Shown in pieces: positions 1 to 5,139 of a stretch of 5,723 nt of DNA. Position numbers and translations under genes: made by a program. Position 1 is the stretch's first letter; the number at the start of each line of letters is the position of its first letter. Location of the stretch: the NCBI GenBank assembly GCA_030453435.1, contig JAKDKI010000162.1, positions 1-5,723 on the forward strand, written 5' to 3'. The stretch is from Kocuria sp. (lineage in GTDB: Bacteria > Actinomycetota > Actinomycetes > Actinomycetales > Micrococcaceae). Under the pieces are notes generated by a model, which did not search any database, was not told the origin of the DNA, and saw only the letters and a program-made list of their open reading frames with translations.

Positions 1-426
1 ACCGAGTTCGATCCCGAGACCGACACCCCGGTGATCGCCACCATGGAGGAACAGAAGCAGTTCGTTGAGGGTGCCGGCGATCTGGGCGGCACCATGCGCC
101 TGGGCTCCTACCCGGCCAAGCTCGCGGAGGGCTCTGTGGTCGCCGAGACTTACGGCAGCCTGGAGGTCTCCGAGCGCCACCGTCACCGCTACGAGGTCAA
201 CAATGCCTACCGCGATGCATTGACCCAGGGTGGTCTGGTGATGTCCGGAACGTCCCCGGACGGCCAGCTCGTGGAGTTCGTAGAACTGCCCCGCAGCGAG
301 CACCCGTACTACGTGGCCACACAGGCTCACCCGGAATACGGCTCCCGTCCGACCCGCCCGCACCCGCTGTTCGACGGTCTCATCAAGGCGGCCCTGTCCC
401 GTCGTGAGACCCTGAGCGGCCAGTAA
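1..426 (+). CDS. pyrG: CTP synthase, C-terminal part (glutamine amidotransferase domain), 5' partial
   Basis: CTP synthase makes CTP from UTP, ATP and glutamine in the cytoplasm, the last step of de novo pyrimidine nucleotide synthesis. Only the last 141 residues are in the window, read in frame from base 1 to a TAA stop. They belong to the class I glutamine amidotransferase domain. Visible hallmarks are GGTMRLG (about residues 29-35 of the fragment), the CTP-synthase-specific [10 protein letters not shown] (58-67), and the His and Glu of the catalytic triad in QAHPE (His110, Glu112). The nucleophilic Cys and the N-terminal amidoligase domain lie upstream, outside the window. The C-terminus ([12 protein letters not shown], then a short tail) ends where the family usually ends, so the gene looks intact at this end. 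The Nudix gene begins 41 nt downstream on the same strand, with no terminator visible between them, which suggests co-transcription. Identification is firm. Confidence 0.97.
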   Translation, partial: TEFDPETDTPVIATMEEQKQFVEGAGDLGGTMRLGSYPAKLAEGSVVAETYGSLEVSERHRHRYEVNNAYRDALTQGGLVMSGTSPDGQLVEFVELPRSEHPYYVATQAHPEYGSRPTRPHPLFDGLIKAALSRRETLSGQ

Positions 427-467
427 AGGCCCTGGTCAGTAAGTAACCGAGCAACCCGGAGGTTCGC

Positions 468-1121
468 ATGGAACTCTCGCGCGTGAGCCGAGCAGACCTG
501 AAAGACACGATGGATCCCCACAAGGTGGTGGCATCGGACACCGTGTACGAAGGATTCATCTGGGACGTTCAACGCGATGAGTTCCGACTGGGTGATGAAG
601 ACTCGACGCTGAAACGAGACTTCATCACCCACCCCGGGGCGGTCTCCATCGTCGCGCTAGACGAGCATGACCGGGTTCTGCTCATCAATCAGTACCGTCA
701 CCCCGTGGGCATGCGCATGTGGGAGATCCCCGCCGGTTTGCTGGATGTAGATGGGGAAGCGCCCCACGCCGCTGCCCAGCGGGAGCTTGCCGAGGAAGCG
801 GACATGACGGCCGATGACTGGCACGTGCTGGTTGACTTCCACAATTCACCCGGTTCGTCCTCGGAGGCCAACCGCATCTTCTTGGCCCGCGGCCTTCACG
901 AGGTGCCCGAGGCGGACCGGCACGAACGCGACGGGGAGGAAGCGGAGATTTTCGCGCGCTTCGCCGATCTTGACGATGCCGTGGCCGCCGCCCTCGCGGG
1001 GCAGATCAATTCTCCCGCCGCGGTTCTCGGCATTTTGGCGGCCCATGCCGCACGGGGACAGGATTGGACATCGCTCCGACCGGTCGATGGCCCCTGGCCG
1101 GGTCACCCGAATTTCCGGTGA
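468..1121 (+). CDS. Nudix hydrolase, ADP-ribose pyrophosphatase type
   Basis: This is a 217-residue Nudix hydrolase, most likely hydrolysing ADP-ribose to AMP and ribose 5-phosphate in the cytoplasm. The ATG is chosen because GGAGG at 458-462 lies 5 nt upstream. The N-terminal beta region (about 22-60) carries the YEGFIWDV and [10 protein letters not shown] strands typical of ADP-ribose pyrophosphatases. [16 protein letters not shown] (75-90) leads into the Nudix box at 90-113, where Glu106, Glu109 and Glu110 of REL-x-EE are the expected metal ligands. The box is not textbook: there are six residues rather than five between Gly90 and Glu97, and Asp112 replaces the usual Gly. As I recall, actinobacterial relatives such as mycobacterial ADPRase share the longer spacing. 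After the box, SPGSSSE (127-133) resembles the substrate loop of this subgroup. It sits between pyrG and xerD, an order common in actinobacteria. The exact substrate is inferred. Confidence 0.9.
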   Translation: MELSRVSRADLKDTMDPHKVVASDTVYEGFIWDVQRDEFRLGDEDSTLKRDFITHPGAVSIVALDEHDRVLLINQYRHPVGMRMWEIPAGLLDVDGEAPHAAAQRELAEEADMTADDWHVLVDFHNSPGSSSEANRIFLARGLHEVPEADRHERDGEEAEIFARFADLDDAVAAALAGQINSPAAVLGILAAHAARGQDWTSLRPVDGPWPGHPNFR

Positions 1122-2086
1122 CAGGTTCTTCCGCCCCAACCCCTCTGGAACGCGCCGTTCATCGCTACCTCGACCATTTGACCGTCGAGCGGGGGCTGGC
1201 CGCGAACACTCTGGCCGCTTATCGCCGGGACCTCACGCGCTATCAGGAGTTCCTGGGCGGCGCTGCGGCTGACACCGAGCACGACGCGGTGTCCACGCCC
1301 GCTGACATATCCACAGAGCACGTCCGTTCCTTTGTGCGGCTCCTCCACGAGGGATCGCCGGAGCACCCGGCGCTGAGCACCCGCAGTACAGCTCGGGTTC
1401 TGGCCGCAGTGCGGGGCGCCCATGCGTTCTGGGTCGCGGAGGGTCTGTGCCAGGTGGATGTTGCCTCGCGAGTCAGCCCGCCGACGCCGCCGCAGCGCCT
1501 GCCCAAGGCCATCGGCCTGGACAGCGTGGAAAAGATTCTCTCTGCACCGGATCCGGAGTCTCCCGCGGGCCTGCGTGCGCGGGCTTTCTTGGAGCTGCTT
1601 TACGCGACCGGCGCACGCATCTCGGAAGCGGTCGCCCTGGACGTGGACGATCTGGCGGGTCTTCAGGACTCGGAACTGTCATTCGTCCGACTACTGGGCA
1701 AGGGCAATAAACACCGCATGGTTCCGGTGGGCTCCTACGCGAAGAAAGCACTCGATCAGTACCTGGTGCGCGCGCGACCGGAGCTGTCCCGCCATGGCAA
1801 GGGGACCCCGGCCGTTTTCCTGAATGCCCGGGGTGGCCGGATTTCCCGCCAGACGGCGTGGACCATGGTCAAGGACGCCGCCGAGCTCGCTCAACTGGAC
1901 CAGGACGTCACACCTCACACCCTGCGGCATTCTTTCGCAACCCATTTGCTGGAGGGCGGGGCGGATCTACGTGTGGTCCAAGAACTGCTGGGACACGCGT
2001 CCCTGGCCACCACGCAGATCTACACCAAGGTGTCTGTGGAATCGCTGCGTGAGGTGTATGCGACGGCGCACCCGCGAGCTCATTGA
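1118..2086 (+). CDS. xerD: site-specific tyrosine recombinase XerD
   Basis: XerD works with XerC at the dif site to resolve chromosome dimers before cell division. I prefer the GTG at 1118, whose GTGA overlaps the Nudix stop codon and gives 322 residues, close to the usual length. A TTG at 1064 in the same frame would give 340 residues. No Shine-Dalgarno is obvious at the GTG, so translational coupling to the Nudix gene is likely. Numbered from the GTG, the N-terminal SAM-like core-binding domain covers about 8-115 ([20 protein letters not shown]). The catalytic domain covers about 130-322 and has the complete active site: Arg167 (GARISE), Lys195 (LGKGNKHR), His267 and Arg270 ([10 protein letters not shown]), His293 (LGHAS) and the nucleophile Tyr302 (QIYTKV). 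The C-terminal [13 protein letters not shown] points to XerD rather than XerC or a phage integrase. In many actinobacteria xerD is followed by parA/scpA/scpB genes, but not here. Confidence 0.93.
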   Translation: MTGSSAPTPLERAVHRYLDHLTVERGLAANTLAAYRRDLTRYQEFLGGAAADTEHDAVSTPADISTEHVRSFVRLLHEGSPEHPALSTRSTARVLAAVRGAHAFWVAEGLCQVDVASRVSPPTPPQRLPKAIGLDSVEKILSAPDPESPAGLRARAFLELLYATGARISEAVALDVDDLAGLQDSELSFVRLLGKGNKHRMVPVGSYAKKALDQYLVRARPELSRHGKGTPAVFLNARGGRISRQTAWTMVKDAAELAQLDQDVTPHTLRHSFATHLLEGGADLRVVQELLGHASLATTQIYTKVSVESLREVYATAHPRAH

Positions 2087-2128
2087 CCTGTCCTGTCCTT
2101 CGCGTCCCGTGTCACCTGGCGATTCGTG

Positions 2129-2151
2129 CCGAAATTTAAACGTGATTTCGG
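2129..2151. repeat. inverted repeat CCGAAAT-N9-ATTTCGG upstream of the VanY-like gene
   Basis: Perfect 7-bp arms (2129-2135 and 2145-2151) flank a 9-nt A/T-rich centre, in the 99-bp gap between xerD and the secreted peptidase gene. It is markedly more AT-rich than its surroundings. It ends 22 nt before the -10-like TACCCT, so its right arm lies near where a -35 element or operator would be. No U-tract follows the right arm, so it does not look like a terminator for xerD. A regulator binding site is the plainest reading, but no regulator family can be named. Confidence 0.4.
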
Positions 2152-2173
2152 GTCCCCGACGCCACGCCGGGGC

Positions 2174-2186
2174 TACCCTGGGAGCA
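2174..2186 (+). promoter_or_regulatory. candidate -10 element for a leaderless transcript
   Basis: TACCCT (2174-2179) matches the actinobacterial TAnnnT -10 pattern. It is separated by exactly 6 nt from the ATG at 2186, so transcription would start at or next to the A of the start codon. This is the arrangement seen for leaderless mRNAs, which are common in actinobacteria. No clear TTGAC-type -35 is present at the usual spacing. The GGGAG just before the ATG (2180-2184) leaves only 1 nt of spacing and is a poor Shine-Dalgarno, which agrees with a leaderless message. A small CCCCG/CGGGG inverted repeat (2154-2158 and 2168-2172) lies directly upstream. Confidence 0.45.
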
Positions 2187-3169
2187 TGCCGCGCAAACAG
2201 ATATCCCGAACGGTCCTTTTCTCCGCACTCCTGGCATTGGTCTTCTCCATGTTGGGAACCGCTCCGGCCATGGCCGGAGCCGGGATCGACAACGAGTACC
2301 GTTCGCTGGGCGGCTCCAACAGTTGGCTGGGTAAAGCCACATCTTCCGAGCGCTGCGGGTATCGCGACGGCGGATGCTACCGCCAGTACCAGGGCGGCAC
2401 CATTCACTGGTCCCCGAGTACCGGTGGTCGCGCCCAACGAGGCGGCATTCTGCAGCGTTGGAGAGTCGAAGGCTCTGAGCATGGAAACCTGGGGTATCCC
2501 AAGACCCGTGAAACCTGCAGCGGCAATTCATGCGTGGTCCACTATCAGCGTGGCACCATCCGATGGACCAAGGGCAAGGGCACCACGGTCAGTCGAGACA
2601 TCGACCGTGCCGCCAGCTCGTCCGTGATCGTGAACAAGAAACGTCCCCTGAACCCCCGGGCTTATGCTCCCGGCCCCCTGCAGAATGTGGGCGCCGGGGT
2701 GTTGCTGCGCAGTGACGCCGCTGCTGCTTACCAGCGCATGAGCAAGGCAGCGGCCAGCCAGGGCGTTACTCTCGTGCCCGTCAGCGGCTACCGTTCCTAC
2801 GGCACGCAGAACAGTCTCTACTGGAACTACGTGAACATGTACGGACAAGCCACCGCGGATACCATTTCGGCCCGCCCCGGATACTCCGAGCACCAGACCG
2901 GTCTGGCCATCGACGTGGGCGCCCCGGGCGCGGTGTGCGGACTGCAGGCCTGCTTCGGTAACACGCCCCAGGGACGCTGGGTGGCCGCTAACGGCCACAA
3001 ATACGGCTTTGTGGTGCGGTATCCCAACGGATACACCGGAACTCACGGCTACGCCTACGAACCCTGGCACCTGCGCTACGTGGGAACGCCCACGTCCAAC
3101 AGCGTGAAGAACAACGGTTACAGCACTCTGGAGAGCTACCTGGGTCTGCCCAAAGCCCCGCGCTACTGA
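2186..3169 (+). CDS. secreted LGFP-repeat protein with VanY-type D-alanyl-D-alanine carboxypeptidase domain
   Basis: This is an exported 327-residue protein predicted to trim D-Ala from peptidoglycan stem peptides outside the membrane. The ATG at 2186 is chosen because it directly begins a Sec signal peptide: a basic PRKQISR, a hydrophobic stretch at 10-22, and probable cleavage after APAMA at residue 30. An in-frame GTG at 2126 would add 20 poorly fitting residues. Residues 34-130 contain about two LGFP-like repeats (LGG..SWLGK, GGTIHWSPSTG, HGNLGYPKT, RGTIRW), an envelope-associated module. Residues about 145-320 form an M15B/VanY-like zinc D,D-carboxypeptidase with Arg203 (SGYRSYGTQ), zinc ligands His236 and Asp243 (SEHQTGLAID), and Glu292 and ligand His295 (EPWHLRY). 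All catalytic positions are present. Six cysteines form three close pairs (57/64, 111/116, 251/256), suggesting disulfides. It probably has its own promoter. A D,D-endopeptidase or D,D-dipeptidase specificity cannot be excluded. Confidence 0.9.
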   Translation: MPRKQISRTVLFSALLALVFSMLGTAPAMAGAGIDNEYRSLGGSNSWLGKATSSERCGYRDGGCYRQYQGGTIHWSPSTGGRAQRGGILQRWRVEGSEHGNLGYPKTRETCSGNSCVVHYQRGTIRWTKGKGTTVSRDIDRAASSSVIVNKKRPLNPRAYAPGPLQNVGAGVLLRSDAAAAYQRMSKAAASQGVTLVPVSGYRSYGTQNSLYWNYVNMYGQATADTISARPGYSEHQTGLAIDVGAPGAVCGLQACFGNTPQGRWVAANGHKYGFVVRYPNGYTGTHGYAYEPWHLRYVGTPTSNSVKNNGYSTLESYLGLPKAPRY

Positions 3170-3226
3170 TGACCGGACCGCCTCACGACTGCGGGTAGCG
3201 TGAACCTCCGTAGTCATGTCAGTCAC

Positions 3227-3241
3227 TCGAACCTCGTTCGA
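3227..3241. promoter_or_regulatory. perfect inverted repeat TCGAAC-CTC-GTTCGA, operator candidate
   Basis: Two perfect 6-bp arms (3227-3232 and 3236-3241) are separated by 3 nt, 9 nt upstream of the Shine-Dalgarno of the DUF421 gene. The half-sites equal those of the SOS (LexA) box of mycobacteria and related bacteria, TCGAAC-N4-GTTCGA, but the spacer has 3 rather than 4 bases. It could be an operator for another regulator, a degenerate LexA site, or a chance palindrome. A weak -10-like TAGCGT (3196-3201) lies upstream without a recognisable -35. If transcription started there, the repeat would lie in the 5' untranslated region. Confidence 0.4.
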
Positions 3242-3250
3242 CAGCGGATC

Positions 3251-3255
3251 GGAGG
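3251..3255 (+). promoter_or_regulatory. ribosome binding site that fixes a TTG start
   Basis: GGAGG lies 9 nt before the TTG at 3265. No ATG or GTG in this frame could serve for a full-length DUF421 protein. The strong Shine-Dalgarno therefore supports a TTG start. Confidence 0.7.
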
Positions 3256-3264
3256 AACAGCCTC

Positions 3265-3783
3265 TTGTGGATCGATTCTTGGGATGCCATTGGCCGAGTG
3301 CTCCTGGTCGGAGCAGCCTCATACGGCACCCTCGTTCTCATTCTTAGAGCCACGGGGAAGCGCACACTCAGCCAACTCAACGCATTCGACTTCGTCGTCA
3401 CAGTAGCCCTGGGCTCGACCCTGGCCACCATTCTCCTGAGTTCGTCCGTTTCGTGGCTAGAAGGCCTGACAGCGCTGATCCTACTGGCCGGATTGCAGTT
3501 CGTTGTTGCCTGGAGTTCTTCGAGGTTGCCGTGGTTGCGAAACCTGTTGACCACTCAGCCCGCGCTGCTGCTGGCAGACGGGAAATTCCTCCCGGACTCC
3601 ATGAAAGAACATCGGCTCGCGGAATCTGAAGTTCGGCAGGCCGTGCGCATGCAGGGGATTGGTGACCTGAACGATGTCAGGGCGGTAATTCTAGAAACGA
3701 ACGGTACCTTCAGCGTGATCTCCTCAAGCCAGTACGGTAACGGGTCTGCATTGGAAGACGTCCGCCACACGGGGCGACGATGA
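3265..3783 (+). CDS. DUF421 (YetF/YcaP-like) membrane protein
   Basis: This 172-residue protein belongs to the DUF421 family, whose function is poorly known. It starts at a TTG preceded by GGAGG. Three hydrophobic segments (about 9-28, 42-60 and 65-83) form the membrane part. The loop and second segment carry the family signature: RATGKRTLSQLNAFDFVV (28-45), with Gly31-Lys32-Arg33, Phe41-Asp42 and the following ALGS. The cytoplasmic part (about 95-155) has the usual PALLLADGK (99-107) followed by a small alpha/beta domain (EVRQAVRMQGIGDLNDV, AVILETNGTFSVI). The length is within the range of short members, and nothing appears truncated. The stop codon overlaps the start of the channel gene in an ATGA, so the two are very probably co-transcribed and translationally coupled. 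In Bacillus, YetF-type proteins are linked to the membrane and to sporulation, but no reaction can be assigned here. Family assignment is firm, function unknown. Confidence 0.9.
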   Translation: MWIDSWDAIGRVLLVGAASYGTLVLILRATGKRTLSQLNAFDFVVTVALGSTLATILLSSSVSWLEGLTALILLAGLQFVVAWSSSRLPWLRNLLTTQPALLLADGKFLPDSMKEHRLAESEVRQAVRMQGIGDLNDVRAVILETNGTFSVISSSQYGNGSALEDVRHTGRR

Positions 3784-4511
3784 GGAGCGTTCGAGCCGCC
3801 CCTGCGGAAGGAAGCCAGGCCGAGGAGATGGCCGCGGCAGAAGTTCTGGCGGCAAAACTCGACAGACCCATGGGCATTTTGGGTGTGATCTTCCTATTCG
3901 TTGTACTCGGCCAGCTTCTCGTCCAGGATCCAGGCTGGACCAGGACCCTAAACGTTGTGGGGTGGGTATTCTGGGTGATCTTCGTGGCCGAGTTCCTGCT
4001 TCGCGCCTATATCGCAGAATTCCAAGCGGCGTTCTGGAAACGAAACTGGTGGCAGGTCATTTTCCTGCTCATTCCCTTCCTACGATTCTTTCGGGCTTTG
4101 CAGACACTGCGACTGTTGCGCCTCACACGCGTGGCCCGCGTGGGAGGGATCGTTTCCGCGAGTGTGCGGGGATCGCGTTCCGCAGGAAAGCTGCTATCCA
4201 ACAGAATCGGTTGGGTCGCTGCTGTCACGGCAGTCGTGGTTCTGGCTTCCAGCCAGTTGTTGTATGCGGTGGGTTCGCACACTGATTATTCGAAAGCCCT
4301 GTATGAGGCAGCACTCACGACGATCACGGGCAGTGGGTTGACCACGAGTGACGGCTTCTCCCAGATCCTGCACGTGCTGCTTGCCATGTATTCAGTGGCG
4401 GTCTTCGCAACCCTTGCGGGTTCTTTGGGGGCCTATTTTCTACGTGACCACTCCGTGGAGCAGGCGTCCAAGGACGCGACACCGAGTTCAGGTCCCGTTG
4501 AGGAACAGTAG
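3780..4511 (+). CDS. voltage-gated cation channel-like membrane protein with non-canonical filter
   Basis: This 243-residue inner-membrane protein has the layout of a voltage-gated ion channel. A short cytoplasmic N-terminus is followed by S1 (about 31-49), S2 (57-78, with acidic Glu71), S3 (about 86-100) and an S4 sensor. Arg102, Arg105, Arg111, Arg114, Arg117 and Arg120 fall on a three-residue ladder, with Gln at 108. S5 (about 144-164), a pore helix (171-180) and S6 (about 194-221) follow. The filter reads T-T-I-T-G-S-G-L (180-187): both glycines of the potassium GYG signature are kept, but Tyr is Ser and the following acidic residue is Leu, so ion selectivity is unclear. The S3 position often held by Asp (NxxD) is Gln92. 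The ATG at 3780 overlaps the DUF421 stop as ATGA; GGGG at 3771-3774 is a weak ribosome binding site. Met17 (3828) is an alternative start. The channel superfamily is clear, transport function is inferred. Confidence 0.85.
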   Translation: MRSVRAAPAEGSQAEEMAAAEVLAAKLDRPMGILGVIFLFVVLGQLLVQDPGWTRTLNVVGWVFWVIFVAEFLLRAYIAEFQAAFWKRNWWQVIFLLIPFLRFFRALQTLRLLRLTRVARVGGIVSASVRGSRSAGKLLSNRIGWVAAVTAVVVLASSQLLYAVGSHTDYSKALYEAALTTITGSGLTTSDGFSQILHVLLAMYSVAVFATLAGSLGAYFLRDHSVEQASKDATPSSGPVEEQ

Positions 4512-4528
4512 GAACATGCCGCCTCCCA

Positions 4529-4557
4529 TTGAGCACGGCAAAATGTCAGGTTACTGT
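4529..4557 (+). promoter_or_regulatory. candidate promoter for the lipoprotein gene
   Basis: TTGAGC (4529-4534) and TACTGT (4552-4557) are separated by 17 nt and resemble -35 and TAnnnT -10 elements of a primary sigma factor. The start site would fall near 4564, giving a leader of about 39 nt before the ATG at 4603. An imperfect operator-like GTTC-N4-GAAC (4579-4590) lies in this leader, directly ahead of the Shine-Dalgarno. The prediction comes from two short motifs only. Confidence 0.45.
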
Positions 4558-4590
4558 CAAACTGGAAATACCACACATGTTCGAGAGAAC

Positions 4591-4596
4591 GAGGAG
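4591..4596 (+). promoter_or_regulatory. ribosome binding site deciding the lipoprotein start
   Basis: GAGGAG lies 6 nt before the ATG at 4603. It picks this ATG over longer in-frame openings that would run back into the channel gene. The chosen ATG also starts a clean lipoprotein signal peptide. Confidence 0.7.
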
Positions 4597-4602
4597 ATCA
4601 TC

Positions 4603-5016
4603 ATGATTCACAAGCGACGCGCAATAACAGCCGGAATTACGGGTTTGGTCCTTGCGAGTTCTCTCACAGCGTGTACTCCTGAATCTGATGTCACCGAAGC
4701 GGATCAATCGAATATTCCCACCGAAGAGCTGGTGGGTGAGAGCATGACCATCACTCACGAAATCCAGCATGTTCTCCCGGACGGAGTGTTCACGGTGGGG
4801 GAGGAAGACACCATTGTGATGACCGATGAGTTGCCGGAAGAGCTCAATCCCGGTGACGAGGTCGAAATCACCGGCACCGTGGAAAAAATGGATGTCTACC
4901 AAGCAGACGACATTGATGCCCTGCAGACCGCCACGGACGAGGAGACCGCCACTTACCTCATAGACCGTGGGGAAGAACTGGTGCTCACGAGCGCGGCGCT
5001 GAAACCCGTCTCCTAG
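4603..5016 (+). CDS. small lipoprotein with a possible OB-like domain, function unknown
   Basis: This 137-residue protein is predicted to be anchored on the outer face of the cytoplasmic membrane. It starts with a lipoprotein signal peptide: basic HKRR (3-6), a hydrophobic stretch at 7-21, and the lipobox LTAC with Cys24 as the lipidation site. A short acidic, polar linker follows. Residues about 44-100 have alternating beta-strand-like segments (ESMTITHEIQHVL, GVFTVGEEDTIVMT, LNPGDEVEITGTV) in the order seen in small OB-fold-like lipoproteins. The C-terminal part is acidic (DDIDAL, DEETATYLIDRGEE) and ends in a strand-like LVLTSAALKP. The mature protein is strongly acidic. I do not recognise a named family, and no catalytic residues stand out. 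It follows the channel gene by 91 nt on the same strand and has a promoter candidate of its own, so membership of the DUF421-channel unit is uncertain. A terminator hairpin follows it. Confidence 0.8.
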   Translation: MIHKRRAITAGITGLVLASSLTACTPESDVTEADQSNIPTEELVGESMTITHEIQHVLPDGVFTVGEEDTIVMTDELPEELNPGDEVEITGTVEKMDVYQADDIDALQTATDEETATYLIDRGEELVLTSAALKPVS

Positions 5017-5072
5017 ATGCCGGCGCGTGGACACCCGGCTTGACGATGCCAGCCGGTCCGCGACAGAGAAAC

Positions 5073-5111
5073 GTCCCCGGGACTCACGGTCATGGCGTGA
5101 ATCCCGGGGAC
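5073..5111. terminator. bidirectional rho-independent terminator candidate between convergent genes
   Basis: GTCCCCGGGA (5073-5082) pairs perfectly with TCCCGGGGAC (5102-5111). After one C/A mismatch the stem continues with TCACG/CGTGA (5084-5088 and 5096-5100), closing on a 7-nt loop. Read on the minus strand the stem is followed by GTTTCTCT, and on the plus strand by TTCTGTGT, so both sides have modest U-rich tails. It lies 56 nt after the lipoprotein stop and 28 nt beyond the stop of the minus-strand citrate synthase gene, and can end both transcripts. Confidence 0.8.
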
Positions 5112-5139
5112 TTCTGTGTACCTGGGCGCGGGTGGGCGC

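Noticed and set aside
1118..2086. xerD as an integrase of a mobile element
   Set aside because: The XerD-type C-terminus (AHPRA), the pyrG-Nudix-xerD context and the lack of attachment sites or phage genes point to the housekeeping recombinase.
2154..2172. CCCCG/CGGGG hairpin as a terminator for xerD
   Set aside because: The stem is 5 bp and no U-run follows. It lies directly against the -10-like element of the next gene, so termination there is unlikely.
2087..2185. Riboswitch ahead of the cell-wall peptidase gene
   Set aside because: The gap is only 99 nt, no known riboswitch core is recognisable, and the likely transcript start at the ATG leaves no leader RNA.
1824..2627. Long plus-strand open frame spanning the end of xerD and the start of the peptidase gene
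   Set aside because: It crosses two well-supported genes in another frame, and its translation is rich in Arg, Pro and Ser as expected for an out-of-frame reading of GC-rich DNA.
3227..3241. A standard LexA SOS box
   Set aside because: The spacer is 3 nt where the known box needs 4, so it is reported as an operator-like palindrome and not called as a LexA site.
2528..3322. Long minus-strand open frame opposite the peptidase gene
   Set aside because: It is the antisense shadow of a GC-rich coding gene with clear domain motifs on the plus strand, and its translation shows no recognisable domain.
4517..4540. TGCCG/CGGCA inverted repeat after the channel gene as a terminator
   Set aside because: The stem is only 5 bp with a 14-nt loop and is followed by A residues, not a U-tract. 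It also overlaps the promoter candidate.
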